Made by a program: the position numbers and the translations under genes. Below are positions 17,000 to 26,729 of a DNA stretch of 64,000 nucleotides, one piece after another. The notes beneath the pieces were generated by a model that saw nothing but the letters and a program-made list of their open reading frames with translations, did no database searches and was not told the DNA's origin. Positions within the stretch are counted from its first letter, which is position 1. Each line of letters begins with the position of its first letter. The stretch covers positions 1-64,000 of the forward strand of contig CAVFVJ010000035.1 in assembly GCA_963626085.1 (NCBI GenBank). The letters are read 5' to 3'. This stretch comes from Colivivens sp963626085. GTDB taxonomy: Bacteria > Bacteroidota > Bacteroidia > Bacteroidales > Bacteroidaceae.

Positions 17000-18016
17000 T
17001 CACTCCGCCAGAATCTTTTTATATTCCACAATCAGTTTCTCAGCCACTTTGGATGGGGAGAAATTAGCCTCTATGTATTGTCTCGTCTTCGGCTGGAAAC
17101 CGTTCTTACCGTCAATAATGTCCCTCACCGCCGAACCGATACTGTCGACATCCAGAGGGTTGACCGTCGCGCACAACCCATTATAGTACTCCTTCGGGCC
17201 TCCTATATCAGTCATGACGATTTCATCCCCGAAGACAGCCGCGTCAAGTGCCACGATGCCTACTCCCTCCTGAACACTCGGCAAGGCAAACACCCTTGCC
17301 CTGCGGTACAGGTCTATTTTCTGTTCCTCGGAGATAAAGCTGAGTACGTGTATGTTCTTTGCGTTGCCAATTGCATCAGCAATAGGCTTAAACTGAGAGT
17401 CCGAACCTTTGTTGCCAGCAAGGTACAGTTCGAACTTATATTTCTTGGCTGCTTCAATCAGACGAACCACATTCTTGCGCGGTTGGTACACAGAGCTGAC
17501 ATGGAAACAGAACGGTTCTTTTTCCACCTCCCTGTATGCACCAGTGTACTGAGACGAATAAGACAGTGGGACGACTGCAAAGCGGTTTTTGTCGAAGCCA
17601 TGACAGGCAGCGAGGAAATTGCCCTCATACTGAGTCCTGACGAATATCCTCTTGTAGTAAGAGAACGACGTATGTTGCAGATAAGCATGAGAAACGACGA
17701 AACGACTCATACCTTCAAGTATCCTCAGTTTCATCCTGATTCTTGACGGATTCTCGCCAAACCCTGGATCGCATATCGGGGACAGGCACAGGTTGGGATT
17801 CAACTGTTTCAACCGCTGCGGCACAGCCCAGCCCATGTCCCCGAAGACATGGATGATGTCATAGTCACTCCACGTGTAGTCGCCCCATTCATTTATCAAG
17901 TCCACCTGATGTCCAAGTGCCCTGACGCTCCTCGCCCAGTTCTCCGCCTGACTTCTGATGCCGTTGGTACGGTTGGAGATTATCACTTCCGGATATAATA
18001 TATATGCAATCTTCAT
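17000..18016 (-). CDS. Glycosyltransferase family 4 type
   Basis: This 338-residue GT-B glycosyltransferase is taken to start at MKIAYILYPE, since the longer frame carries 46 residues with no family character. The C-terminal domain has SSVYQPRKNVVRLIEA, YLAGNKGS and the donor-site region FALPSVQEGVGIVALDAA, where the E of QEGVG is the usual nucleotide-sugar contact. It lies three bases upstream of the wzy start region in a tight run of same-strand genes. It adds a sugar to the repeat unit on the inner membrane; donor and linkage are unknown. Confidence 0.8.
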   Translation of the reverse strand: MKIAYILYPEVIISNRTNGIRSQAENWARSVRALGHQVDLINEWGDYTWSDYDIIHVFGDMGWAVPQRLKQLNPNLCLSPICDPGFGENPSRIRMKLRILEGMSRFVVSHAYLQHTSFSYYKRIFVRTQYEGNFLAACHGFDKNRFAVVPLSYSSQYTGAYREVEKEPFCFHVSSVYQPRKNVVRLIEAAKKYKFELYLAGNKGSDSQFKPIADAIGNAKNIHVLSFISEEQKIDLYRRARVFALPSVQEGVGIVALDAAVFGDEIVMTDIGGPKEYYNGLCATVNPLDVDSIGSAVRDIIDGKNGFQPKTRQYIEANFSPSKVAEKLIVEYKKILAE

Positions 18017-18018
18017 AA

Positions 18019-18999
18019 CTATACACCTAAAACAAATGACTTGGACTTCAACAGTCTTTTCTCCACAGGGATGCAGACAACACTGACCGCCATAGCAATC
18101 AAGAACCATAACGACACACCAACCCAACCTGTTATCCATGTAGGGCACGCCCAACGAGTGATGACCAACAAGATAATATGTGTCAGATATATTGACAGTG
18201 ATTGCTGTCCCAACCAGACCACGCCCTGTGTAATACGCTTATCGGAGAGCAGACGAAACAGTCCTTTTATCACAATATACGCCAGTGCGGAACAGGCAAC
18301 ACCATCAACGACTCTGATGGGTGCAGGATACCTCAACATATTCACGCCGTATACCTGTCTTACTATACAGGCGACCACCACGGAAGACACGACAGTCAAG
18401 ACAATCATGTGCCATCCAATAGTTCTGTTACCATGAGATGCCAGCATTTTGTTTGACAAGTATACACCCAAGCCGAATATCACAGTCTGCCGGATGATTT
18501 GACAGTCACTTAGCACAAGCAATGGAATCCTATCGGAAATAAGCAACAGACCCAAATATCCAAGCACCATCAGTGTCTTCACGTACACCCCAGTTCTGAC
18601 AAAGACATAATAAACACACGACAATATGAAGACACATACCAGATACCAGTAGGTACAGTAGCACTTGTAAATGGGGTAAGGAGACGGCAACTCCATGTCA
18701 TGTGTGCATACATATATCAACAGCACCAATGTACCATAGATGCCACACGGCAGAGCCAGTCGTTTCACACGTTTCAAAAGAAACTCCAGCGGTTTGTCCG
18801 ACAGGCTGTGACGCAGAAAAATTCCGCTTACGAAAATGAACAACGGCATGTGGAAGGTGTAGATGACATTGAAGCAAGGCTGATACCACAAGTCCGGATT
18901 GTCCGAACCGTACATCAGGGAAATGGCGTGCCCGAGGACTACCAGAACTATCAGTATCCCCTTCATAAAATCAAATGACCCCTCTCTCTCTTTCCGCAT
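18019..18999 (-). CDS. Acyltransferase family 3 membrane protein
   Basis: This 326-residue membrane protein has about ten helices. It opens with FDFMKGILIVLVVLGHA, where the H in VLGHA is the conserved catalytic histidine region of acyltransferase-3 proteins, followed by FHMPLFIFVSGIF. Such enzymes O-acetylate surface polysaccharides. Its place between a pyruvyl transferase and a glycosyltransferase suggests the polymer is acetylated as well as pyruvylated. It is slightly shorter than the E. coli OafA type and lacks the extra SGNH domain. Confidence 0.75.
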   Translation of the reverse strand: MRKEREGSFDFMKGILIVLVVLGHAISLMYGSDNPDLWYQPCFNVIYTFHMPLFIFVSGIFLRHSLSDKPLEFLLKRVKRLALPCGIYGTLVLLIYVCTHDMELPSPYPIYKCYCTYWYLVCVFILSCVYYVFVRTGVYVKTLMVLGYLGLLLISDRIPLLVLSDCQIIRQTVIFGLGVYLSNKMLASHGNRTIGWHMIVLTVVSSVVVACIVRQVYGVNMLRYPAPIRVVDGVACSALAYIVIKGLFRLLSDKRITQGVVWLGQQSLSIYLTHIILLVITRWACPTWITGWVGVSLWFLIAMAVSVVCIPVEKRLLKSKSFVLGV

Positions 19000-19002
19000 A
19001 CC

Positions 19003-20217
19003 TCAGTTCTTTTTCAGTTGTTCCATTATAGTCGACATCATCTTACCGTAGTCATTCTGCATGTCCAAAGCTTTACGACTTACCTGTTCTTTGGGAAAGG
19101 CATCCAAAGCCGAGACAATCTCGGAAGCTGTTACCTTACATTTGCCTCTCTCTATCGCACGGTAATTGTCCAGCAGTCCAAAGACATCCATTATGTGTTC
19201 CACCTTACTAGACAAGTCGTGCTTGGACTTACCGGTGAGGAAATTCCGTGACCCCCATTGGTCGATACTAAAGCAGGGGACAGAGTTGTGGAGACTTACG
19301 ATTATCGGGTGCATATTGCTACCGATGTAGGCATCCGCATATTTGATGAGAGCATACCAGTCCAGAGGAGGCAGTGGCACGTCAATCTTGTATTCAAAAT
19401 CACTTTGGAACATTATCCCAGAAGGCATTGGGAATGCGACACAGTCCTTACCCTTCCTCTTCAGTTCTGACTTCAGTTCCGACAAGACCGTCCTCGACAC
19501 GCTCTGAGAGTAGAGACACACCAGAACATAGTGTTCAGGCAAACTGTACTTTTCCCTTATCGTGGACTCAGACGGTATCATGTCCGACGCATTGCTGTTG
19601 AAGGCGAACACAGGATCGGGGGTTACATGAATGTCTTTGTCTACCCATACAGATCTCATCAAACGCAAAGTCCAAGTGTCACGCACCGATATGAAGCGCA
19701 TGTCTGAAAGCAAAGAACGCATCTTCCGCTTCGTTAAGAATGGAAACAGACGGTACTTACTATTCTGACAGGATACCGACATCATCGCAGTTGGCACAGT
19801 CCCGTTGAATCCATCGCCCCAGAACGGATTGGGGAACATCCTTTCCGGCTCGAAGTGGGACACGACAAACGGATTGCGTTTGTGGATTCGCTGAATGAGG
19901 GGATAATGCTGCAGGACAGCATCAGACCCGATTATCACAGCATCAATGCCGTACTGCCGGATAGCACTCTCAACCTCCGCTGCATTATGGCAAACCGCAG
20001 TCTGCGACTTTATGATAGAATCGACAAAATCCAAATGGCAACGGGACTGCACTTGTGTCTCGTACCTCACCTTGTACCTCGCCTCCTTCTCCTCCGAATA
20101 GTACAGGATAAAAACAGGAGTATGACCGTTGTTCAACAAATAACGGTATGTGGACAAGGCTTGCAGGTTAGCCCCGAAATTCATCTCCCTATAGAAAGTA
20201 AGTACTCCTATCGTCAT
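19003..20217 (-). CDS. Polysaccharide pyruvyl transferase family protein
   Basis: This 404-residue protein is chosen to start at MTIGVLTFYREMNFGANLQA, whose ATG overlaps the upstream stop as ATGA. GANLQALSTYRYL and the later IGSDAVLQ, ISVRD and TPDPVFAF blocks are typical of the polysaccharide pyruvyl transferase family, which transfers pyruvate from phosphoenolpyruvate to hexoses as a ketal. The C-terminal SNMHPIIVSL ... PCFSIDQWG fits the donor domain. It is paired with the FrhB-like gene just upstream, a pairing common in Bacteroidetes capsule loci. The ketal would give the polymer negative charge. Confidence 0.8.
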   Translation of the reverse strand: MTIGVLTFYREMNFGANLQALSTYRYLLNNGHTPVFILYYSEEKEARYKVRYETQVQSRCHLDFVDSIIKSQTAVCHNAAEVESAIRQYGIDAVIIGSDAVLQHYPLIQRIHKRNPFVVSHFEPERMFPNPFWGDGFNGTVPTAMMSVSCQNSKYRLFPFLTKRKMRSLLSDMRFISVRDTWTLRLMRSVWVDKDIHVTPDPVFAFNSNASDMIPSESTIREKYSLPEHYVLVCLYSQSVSRTVLSELKSELKRKGKDCVAFPMPSGIMFQSDFEYKIDVPLPPLDWYALIKYADAYIGSNMHPIIVSLHNSVPCFSIDQWGSRNFLTGKSKHDLSSKVEHIMDVFGLLDNYRAIERGKCKVTASEIVSALDAFPKEQVSRKALDMQNDYGKMMSTIMEQLKKN

Positions 20218-21389
20218 AAGCCAAGCAATTTCTTGTGTTCTATCCCTAATTTCCTCTTTATCCAGTTCTTGAAACACTGGAAACGTGAGACGACAAAGAA
20301 TTTTTCATAAGCAGCCTCAAAACCATGGTTGTAGTAGAAATCCCAAAAAAGTTTTCTGCGTGGGTTCTTGGGGACATTGCTGCAAAGACAGGGTTGCATG
20401 GCGGCTTCCTTCGTTATTTGCCATACATCCATCACCTTTTCCGCTTCAGAGAGAATCAGCGACCCCTTGTCAGAATTCACCAGGCACAAGGATGTTCCTC
20501 GTGTGGAATACAACTCCTGGAACAGACGGTCATCGTCCCAGAAATCAGCAAGTGTGATGTCTCCCGGTCGGTTCAGGTTAGTGTAGGGACACTCACCGCA
20601 CACAGATCGGGAAACCAGTTCCGAGAACATCAGTCTGCCCCAGTCACGGATGTATGGCGGATCCACTTCCGTTGACCCGTCTGCATAGTGAAACCTGTAT
20701 GAGAAATGATGGCTCCATCCATGAGTCTGCTTATAACGCATGTCAATCCACGCCACATCATGACCAGAACGACAAGATGCCAGCTTTACATATTCACGGT
20801 AGATCAACGGACTGGGAACACCGTGACACACCAAATCAACAGTGACAAGCTTAGGATAGTCGGCACGAAGGAAATGCCGTAGACCGTCAACCTGACAGGG
20901 AGTGCCTACAAAGAGCAACCAGCGGTCCTGCTTCAAGAACGACAACACCTGAGAGAAAACGCCTCTCAAGTCGCTCTGGACGTATTTCGACCCTCTCAAC
21001 CGACACAGTTCCTCTTCCGTCTCTACAAATATATGGGCAACAGACCGCTGATTATCGTAAGCCGCACCACATACTACGCCCCTCTTCCTTATTATCACCG
21101 ATGCTAAAGCTGAAAACGCCCCTCCACTCGAACTGGACATCAGTACATCTCGGTCTTTAATTCGTGAGGCACAGTACTTGAGGACGGTGGATTCACCCAA
21201 GTCCTGACGCTTTCTAGCAGTTACTGGACAGACCGTCTCACACAACCCACACCCGACACACTTCTCCGCATCCGCATGAGGATACAGGAAGCCCTCCCTG
21301 TCGGGCGACACCGTTATAGCCTTATGGGCACATACACTCTCACAGGCAGTGCAGCCGCAACAATCCATGGGTGATTCTATCCGTATCAT
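20214..21389 (-). CDS. Coenzyme F420 hydrogenase beta-like (FrhB family) iron-sulfur protein
   Basis: This 391-residue cytosolic protein has two 4Fe-4S clusters near the N-terminus (CCGCTACESVC and CVGCGLCETVCP), then the FrhB family region with SSSSGGAFSAL, GTPCQVDGLR and VDLVCHGVPSP, and a C-terminal part with CGECPY. The start is set at the ATG overlapping the wzx stop codon. F420 itself is unlikely in this organism; in capsule loci this family travels with pyruvyl transferases, and its exact reaction there is not known to me. It may be a flavin/iron-sulfur reductase acting on a sugar or carrier. Confidence 0.75.
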   Translation of the reverse strand: MIRIESPMDCCGCTACESVCAHKAITVSPDREGFLYPHADAEKCVGCGLCETVCPVTARKRQDLGESTVLKYCASRIKDRDVLMSSSSGGAFSALASVIIRKRGVVCGAAYDNQRSVAHIFVETEEELCRLRGSKYVQSDLRGVFSQVLSFLKQDRWLLFVGTPCQVDGLRHFLRADYPKLVTVDLVCHGVPSPLIYREYVKLASCRSGHDVAWIDMRYKQTHGWSHHFSYRFHYADGSTEVDPPYIRDWGRLMFSELVSRSVCGECPYTNLNRPGDITLADFWDDDRLFQELYSTRGTSLCLVNSDKGSLILSEAEKVMDVWQITKEAAMQPCLCSNVPKNPRRKLFWDFYYNHGFEAAYEKFFVVSRFQCFKNWIKRKLGIEHKKLLGL

Positions 21390-22948
21390 ACACCTCTGCG
21401 TTTTGAGATTAGTCTGTACCCTACAGAAACAGAACGCCAGCACCTCACCAATGCCACTGAACGCTCATTACGGTTCATCCCGACGTAAAGGATGGACAAT
21501 GAAGTCGTGACCAGACAGACAACGGTCATGGACACGAATGAACCGAACGACTCATGCAGCCAACCTGCCAGCAGGAGAGGTACTGCACATGCACACAGTG
21601 CCACCAGAAGGATGTTCACATATACGTCCCTTACAAATCTGCTGACGGACAGGTGAATCATGCCACGAAGCAGCCATATACGCAGTGCAAGACAGCACTG
21701 GGAAATGACGATGGCAATGACGAACACGCTCTCTGGCACACAGCCGAGACGTACGGCTACATACGACACAGGCAGGTTGAGCATCTGCAGACCACCCACC
21801 GCAATCTGGTAATTGCGTATCCTGCCAGTAGCGAGCATAGCAGTAATCAAAGGAGTCGATATGCATTCGCTCAGTGCAAAGAGCAGAATGAGTTGCACGA
21901 ATGTGACCGAGTGTTCGGGCACCAGCCTCAACCAGAGGACAAGTATGTAATGCGTGTTCACGATAACTGGCAACGACAGCAGCAGCAACATATAGAAGGA
22001 GAACCGTGCACCTTTATAAATAAGGTACATCATGTAGTCGTGGTTGCCTGAAGCGTAGGACTTGGTAATCTGCGGATTCAGAGCCATGGTGAAATTGGTT
22101 ACAAAACCTATCAAGGCAGTGTTCACCTGCACCGCTATACCTCTCGCTGCATTGACCGACGGCCCGAAAAACATATTGAGAAGGATGTTGCCTCCCTGGT
22201 CTCGCAGGATGGACGAGGTCGCGCCTATGAAGTTCCACCCAGCAAACCCGAACATCTTGCCCAAGATTTCCCTGTCCCAGCCAAGGCGGAAAGTACACTC
22301 TTCGAAATGCCTTTTGCAGTAATGGCCATACAGAAGCCTTACCGTCACGGCAACCACACACATGAGGATAGCATAGACGACCAACCTGTCGTATGAAGAA
22401 CAAATGACAAGTAGGGCTATTGCCAATTTGCCGAATGCCTCGAACAGACTTATATAGGCAAAGGCTGCCATCCGTTCATGCGCCACAATCACCGCATTGT
22501 ATGGAATACTTATCAGATTGACGACAAAAGTGATGGCAGAGAAATGCAACACCCAGTTGGCTGCATGAATACGGTCGGCAGGAATGGTCATATGAGTATT
22601 GAGAAACCATACACCGACAGACTCCGTCAATGCCACAACGATCACAGCCAATATAACCTGGATAGTGACAGATGTCGAAAACACTTTTTCCAGCCTATCC
22701 TTGTCATTCTTGCCAAGTTCAAAGGTGATAAAACGGCTGACGGCTGCCGAAAGAGAACCCGAAATGAACGAGAACGCAGCCACGACACCACCTACCACAT
22801 TGTAAATACCGAAATCTGTCTCGCCCAGTGCCTGCAGAATAACACGGCTGGTATATAATGACACCACCATGAGAAAAAGCATCCTCATGTAAAGCAACCC
22901 GGTGTTCTTTGCCAGACGTTTTTTCTTATCTTCTTCAGACAATACCAT
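21386..22948 (-). CDS. wzx: Polysaccharide repeat-unit flippase (Wzx-like)
   Basis: This 520-residue integral membrane protein has twelve or more predicted helices and opens with NTGLLYMRMLFLMVVSLYTS, the start seen in oligosaccharide flippases of the MATE-like superfamily. Later it has GIYNVVGG and SRFITFELG. Wzx flips the undecaprenyl-linked repeat unit from the cytoplasmic to the periplasmic face. It is followed by the FrhB-like gene with an ATGA overlap. Identity is supported by topology, the motifs and the Wza, Wzz and Wzy genes around it. Confidence 0.85.
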   Translation of the reverse strand: MVLSEEDKKKRLAKNTGLLYMRMLFLMVVSLYTSRVILQALGETDFGIYNVVGGVVAAFSFISGSLSAAVSRFITFELGKNDKDRLEKVFSTSVTIQVILAVIVVALTESVGVWFLNTHMTIPADRIHAANWVLHFSAITFVVNLISIPYNAVIVAHERMAAFAYISLFEAFGKLAIALLVICSSYDRLVVYAILMCVVAVTVRLLYGHYCKRHFEECTFRLGWDREILGKMFGFAGWNFIGATSSILRDQGGNILLNMFFGPSVNAARGIAVQVNTALIGFVTNFTMALNPQITKSYASGNHDYMMYLIYKGARFSFYMLLLLSLPVIVNTHYILVLWLRLVPEHSVTFVQLILLFALSECISTPLITAMLATGRIRNYQIAVGGLQMLNLPVSYVAVRLGCVPESVFVIAIVISQCCLALRIWLLRGMIHLSVSRFVRDVYVNILLVALCACAVPLLLAGWLHESFGSFVSMTVVCLVTTSLSILYVGMNRNERSVALVRCWRSVSVGYRLISKRRGV

Positions 22949-22992
22949 ACATCACTTGTTACACAACTCTCTTTCTCTGAACTGACGATATA

Positions 22993-24060
22993 TCAAGAAG
23001 CGGTGTCTTTCCCGAAGAATTTCACTGTCATGAACAGCTCAGACCTCAGTAGATAGCCTATCAATACTATTGTTGAAAGAATAAGCATGCCTGCGACGAA
23101 TATCATGCGCTTAGGTCCAGAAGGACGTACGGGAACGGATGCGTTCTGAAGAACAGTGAACGCAGGGGTACTCTCCTGAATCTTTGCTCTTGCCGTCTGC
23201 AACTGTGTGGTCATAACCGTATAAGCGTTGTATTTAAGTGCCATGTCATTCTCCAGTTCGTCCCTCTCGGAGATGAACGACTGCAGTATGATGTTTTGGT
23301 GTGCGTCACAATAACTGCTGTATCTCTCCAGAGCCTGCTGATACTCATTCCGTGCAGTGTCGACAAGCGACTCGTAGTATGCGAAATCCTTTCGGGCTTT
23401 ACTCGTACGGTAGTCCGTGATGAAGGACTGAAGATGTGCACTTACAGAATCGGCAAGGGTCGCAGACACAAGTGGGTCTTGAGATGTGACACGTATCCTA
23501 AAGCAACTGGTCTTCGAGTCCACGATACAGAAAATGTCGCCCTTAAGTTTTTCCACAAGAGCATCCTGCTTCTTTGTAAGGTGAAACGGATTGACTTTGC
23601 GTACGGTGTCTACATCCTGACCTTCGCCACCCGTCAGTTCCGCCATCTTCTTTCCGACCCACATTAAAGGAATATTGTAGAAGGCTGTTTTCTGACACTC
23701 GGATTCATAAGTGTACAAATCCGTCTCAATCTCACCGTCAACCGTCTTCACGGGGATGTCGAACAGTCCCACGATAAAGTCATTGGACGACATCAAGTCC
23801 GGATACAGTTCCGGGTATATGGCATCAGTGCTACCGCCTGAACCCAGATTGAATCCGAACGACGAGGCGATGGAACTGAGTCCACCCAAGGCGTCCTGCG
23901 AATTGACTTCAGGAGCCAACAACACCTCTGCCGTATAGTAACGTGGTTGCGGCAATATATAGGCGCAAGAAAGGACAAAAACAATTATCCACACCTTAAT
24001 GAAGAGGCGTTTCCTCCCGTAGAGTTTCCTCCAGACATCCTTTATCCTTATTGAATTCAT
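22993..24060 (-). CDS. wzz: Chain-length determinant protein (Wzz family)
   Basis: This 355-residue protein has the Wzz layout: a first membrane helix (about 19-38), a periplasmic coiled-coil region (about 180-290), then a proline-rich segment SVPVRPSGPKRM before the last helix (about 320-345). It sets how far Wzy polymerises the chain. No tyrosine kinase (Wzc) domain follows and no separate kinase or phosphatase gene is near, so regulation by tyrosine phosphorylation, if any, must come from elsewhere. It lies 46 bases after the export gene in the transcript. Confidence 0.85.
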   Translation of the reverse strand: MNSIRIKDVWRKLYGRKRLFIKVWIIVFVLSCAYILPQPRYYTAEVLLAPEVNSQDALGGLSSIASSFGFNLGSGGSTDAIYPELYPDLMSSNDFIVGLFDIPVKTVDGEIETDLYTYESECQKTAFYNIPLMWVGKKMAELTGGEGQDVDTVRKVNPFHLTKKQDALVEKLKGDIFCIVDSKTSCFRIRVTSQDPLVSATLADSVSAHLQSFITDYRTSKARKDFAYYESLVDTARNEYQQALERYSSYCDAHQNIILQSFISERDELENDMALKYNAYTVMTTQLQTARAKIQESTPAFTVLQNASVPVRPSGPKRMIFVAGMLILSTIVLIGYLLRSELFMTVKFFGKDTAS

Positions 24061-24106
24061 ATCACATTCAGTCGTTAAATTGTTCAGACCAGCTCCAGCA
24101 GTCCTC

Positions 24107-26689
24107 CTATTTCAGTAAGTTCGCGATAGTAACCATCATCGTAGCTATGGAAGCAGCGGAAGTACCCATCGCCGCATATTCAGCGGTAGTCATCTTGCTG
24201 TTGTTGTTCTTCGACGGCACCACAATCTGGCATCCCGGCTGCACGGCTTTCTTCGAGCGATGGCTCAGCAGTTCCACCGAACCATTCATGTAGATGGCGT
24301 ACACACGGCTCTTGCGGGCGTTGTCGCCATATCCACCAGCACGCTTGATGTAATAGTTGAGCGACTCCCCTTCCTTGTAGTTCATCGTTATCGGGTACAT
24401 CACGTCGCCTGTAATCTTGACAGTACTGGTGTATTGTGGTATAATGAGTTTGTCTCCGTCCCTTAGTGTCAGGTCATCAGTGCCACCCGGCTCCTGTATC
24501 GCCTTATCAAGGTCGATGGCCACATTAGAAGTAGTGCTCAGGTCGAGCTTCATGTTAAGCAGCGAGTCCGCCTTCTCAAAGTCGAAGCTCTTGTCGCCCT
24601 TCATTGCCTCTTCATAGAGTGCAATCTGAGACGTGCGGAGCGAAGCCTCGTTCTGTTGTTTCTCTTCCTCCGTCATCTGTCGTTCAAGCCGCGCGCCCTT
24701 GGCATAAGCAAGTTCTGTGAGACCTCCAGCCGCTTTGATAAGGTCGCTCAACCTGTAGTTCTTGGTAGTCAGTGAGTATGAGCCTTCAAAGTTGATGGCT
24801 CCCGTCACCTCCACGCTCTGCATCTCCGTATATGTAGGACTCTTCCTCACCACCACCTCGTCGAACGGCTGCAAGACGAAGCCCTGTTCACCGTCAATCA
24901 CGAATCCGTCCTTCAGCGCAAACGAGAAAGTCTCAGAGATGACCTCGGACTTGGTGGTGGACTTCGGGTCGTACACCCTACGGAACACATCGACCTTAGT
25001 GGTTGAGGCAGCAGTAGTGAGACCGCCAGCCTGTAGGACGATGTCCTCCAGTGTGGTGTTATCGGCATACTGATAAGTACCAGGGTACATCACCTCACCG
25101 TCAATCTTTATGATCTGTTCAGTCACGTAATCCTGTCGGCTTGGTATATAGAGCACATCGTTCTTCCGCAACGGGATGTCGGGCACAGTACCTTCAAGCA
25201 AGCCCTTGATGTCTACGGACACAACCTCCAAAGTCTTGTCGGCTTTCTCACGGTGCATCACGCCCCGGTTCATGAACGCATCCTCACGCACACCCTCAGC
25301 AGCCAGAATCAAGTCGCGCACCCCACTGATGCTTCCTCCCATCTGGTACATGCCAGGGTGGAACACAGCACCACGAATCTCCACCATATTGGAGTAGCGT
25401 GCAACTACGGAGTCCACATAGATGGAATCCCCGTCAGTCAACTTGAAGCTGTTCATATCAAACTCCCCGACAGTGAATATAGAGTATTCAGTTCCGCTCT
25501 TGCGAATGAGTCGTACGTTCTTCTTGTAGGCATCTCCAGCAAATCCGCCCGCATAGCCGATGACAGTGGACACACTCTCGTCCTTCTTCATCTCGTAGAA
25601 CATAGGACGCTTGACACGTCCCTTGACTCTCACCAGACAGTCGTACGGACCAACCACGATGATGTCGTTGTCCTGCAGACGCACATCACCGCTGGAGTTA
25701 CCGTTGAGTATATAGTCATAGACATCGATGGACGCAATCTGTCTGCCCGACCTGTACACCTTGATATCACGGAGCGTTCCTATGTCGCTTATTCCGCCTG
25801 CCGCATAGAGGGCGTTGAAAGAGGTGGACAATGAGCTCAAGGTATAGGTGCCAGGCACCTTCACCTCACCCATCACCTGCACAATGATTGAGCGAGTGTC
25901 GCCCAACGACAGTTTGATGTCCGAACCCGAATAGTAGCGTCCGAGCCGTACGGACAGCACGTCCTGCGCCTGTGCCACGGTAAGGTCAGCCAGTTTCACC
26001 GGTCCCACCCCCTCGATGGTCACCGTTCCGTCGGGTGATATTGTACCCTCGAAAGTTTCCTGTGAAGCTCCCCATACATCGATGATGACAGCGTCACCTG
26101 CACCCAGGCGATAGTTCGTGGGAGTCGCGATATTCATGTTGGGTTGGAAAGTCAGTTCGGGGTTATTGAAGAGGTTGTGTCCGAACACCTGATTCTCCTG
26201 GTCACCGAGCATATTCCTGTAATACAACAAAGAATCGATATCAAGAAAGCCAATCTCACCGTTCATGAGTTGCTGTTGCTCGTCCTGAGTGTAGTTGTCC
26301 GTACCCCTCTGACCGCGCACCTTACTGCGCACCATATAGTTATTCTGCTGCTGGTAGGACTCACCGTCAAGTTGTTTGTTGGTACGCAAGCGGTTACCCG
26401 ATACAGAAGTGCCTGTTCCGGAGATGTCCACAGCCCCCAGCTGGTTCTGCTTCGCCTCCATGTTCTTCCGTATATTCTTCAACTGCTGTACGGTAACACC
26501 TTTCTTCAGGAGTTTCTGCACTATTGTGGCCTGGTCGTCGCCCTTGGCCTGTTGCTTGGTAACAAAGTCAATCACCTGGTCGTCGGTCATCGACTGACCA
26601 TAAACGAAAGAGAGTTGGCAACTGATGATTGACAACAGGGTGAATATAAATATCCGCTTTATCATTGATTTGTTCTTTGCTTCCATCAT
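24107..26689 (-). CDS. wza: Polysaccharide export outer membrane protein, multi-SLBB (Wza-like)
   Basis: This 860-residue protein has a signal peptide (IKRIFIFTLLSIISCQ...), a Poly_export domain near residues 190-270 (NYRLGAGDAVIIDVWGASQ) and then about six SLBB-like repeats, each beginning with a G-x-V-x-x-P-G-x-Y type turn (for example VMGEVKVPGTY, IRGAVFHPGMY, IDGEVMYPGTY, VTGAINFEGSY). There is no lipobox right after the signal, unlike E. coli Wza, but the length and repeat number match Bacteroidetes export proteins. It would form the periplasm-to-surface channel. The true start may be the methionine at 26665. Confidence 0.85.
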   Translation of the reverse strand: MMEAKNKSMIKRIFIFTLLSIISCQLSFVYGQSMTDDQVIDFVTKQQAKGDDQATIVQKLLKKGVTVQQLKNIRKNMEAKQNQLGAVDISGTGTSVSGNRLRTNKQLDGESYQQQNNYMVRSKVRGQRGTDNYTQDEQQQLMNGEIGFLDIDSLLYYRNMLGDQENQVFGHNLFNNPELTFQPNMNIATPTNYRLGAGDAVIIDVWGASQETFEGTISPDGTVTIEGVGPVKLADLTVAQAQDVLSVRLGRYYSGSDIKLSLGDTRSIIVQVMGEVKVPGTYTLSSLSTSFNALYAAGGISDIGTLRDIKVYRSGRQIASIDVYDYILNGNSSGDVRLQDNDIIVVGPYDCLVRVKGRVKRPMFYEMKKDESVSTVIGYAGGFAGDAYKKNVRLIRKSGTEYSIFTVGEFDMNSFKLTDGDSIYVDSVVARYSNMVEIRGAVFHPGMYQMGGSISGVRDLILAAEGVREDAFMNRGVMHREKADKTLEVVSVDIKGLLEGTVPDIPLRKNDVLYIPSRQDYVTEQIIKIDGEVMYPGTYQYADNTTLEDIVLQAGGLTTAASTTKVDVFRRVYDPKSTTKSEVISETFSFALKDGFVIDGEQGFVLQPFDEVVVRKSPTYTEMQSVEVTGAINFEGSYSLTTKNYRLSDLIKAAGGLTELAYAKGARLERQMTEEEKQQNEASLRTSQIALYEEAMKGDKSFDFEKADSLLNMKLDLSTTSNVAIDLDKAIQEPGGTDDLTLRDGDKLIIPQYTSTVKITGDVMYPITMNYKEGESLNYYIKRAGGYGDNARKSRVYAIYMNGSVELLSHRSKKAVQPGCQIVVPSKNNNSKMTTAEYAAMGTSAASIATMMVTIANLLK

Positions 26690-26729
26690 CTGTGTTTATT
26701 ATGAGGCTGATTGGTTTTTGACGTTCAAG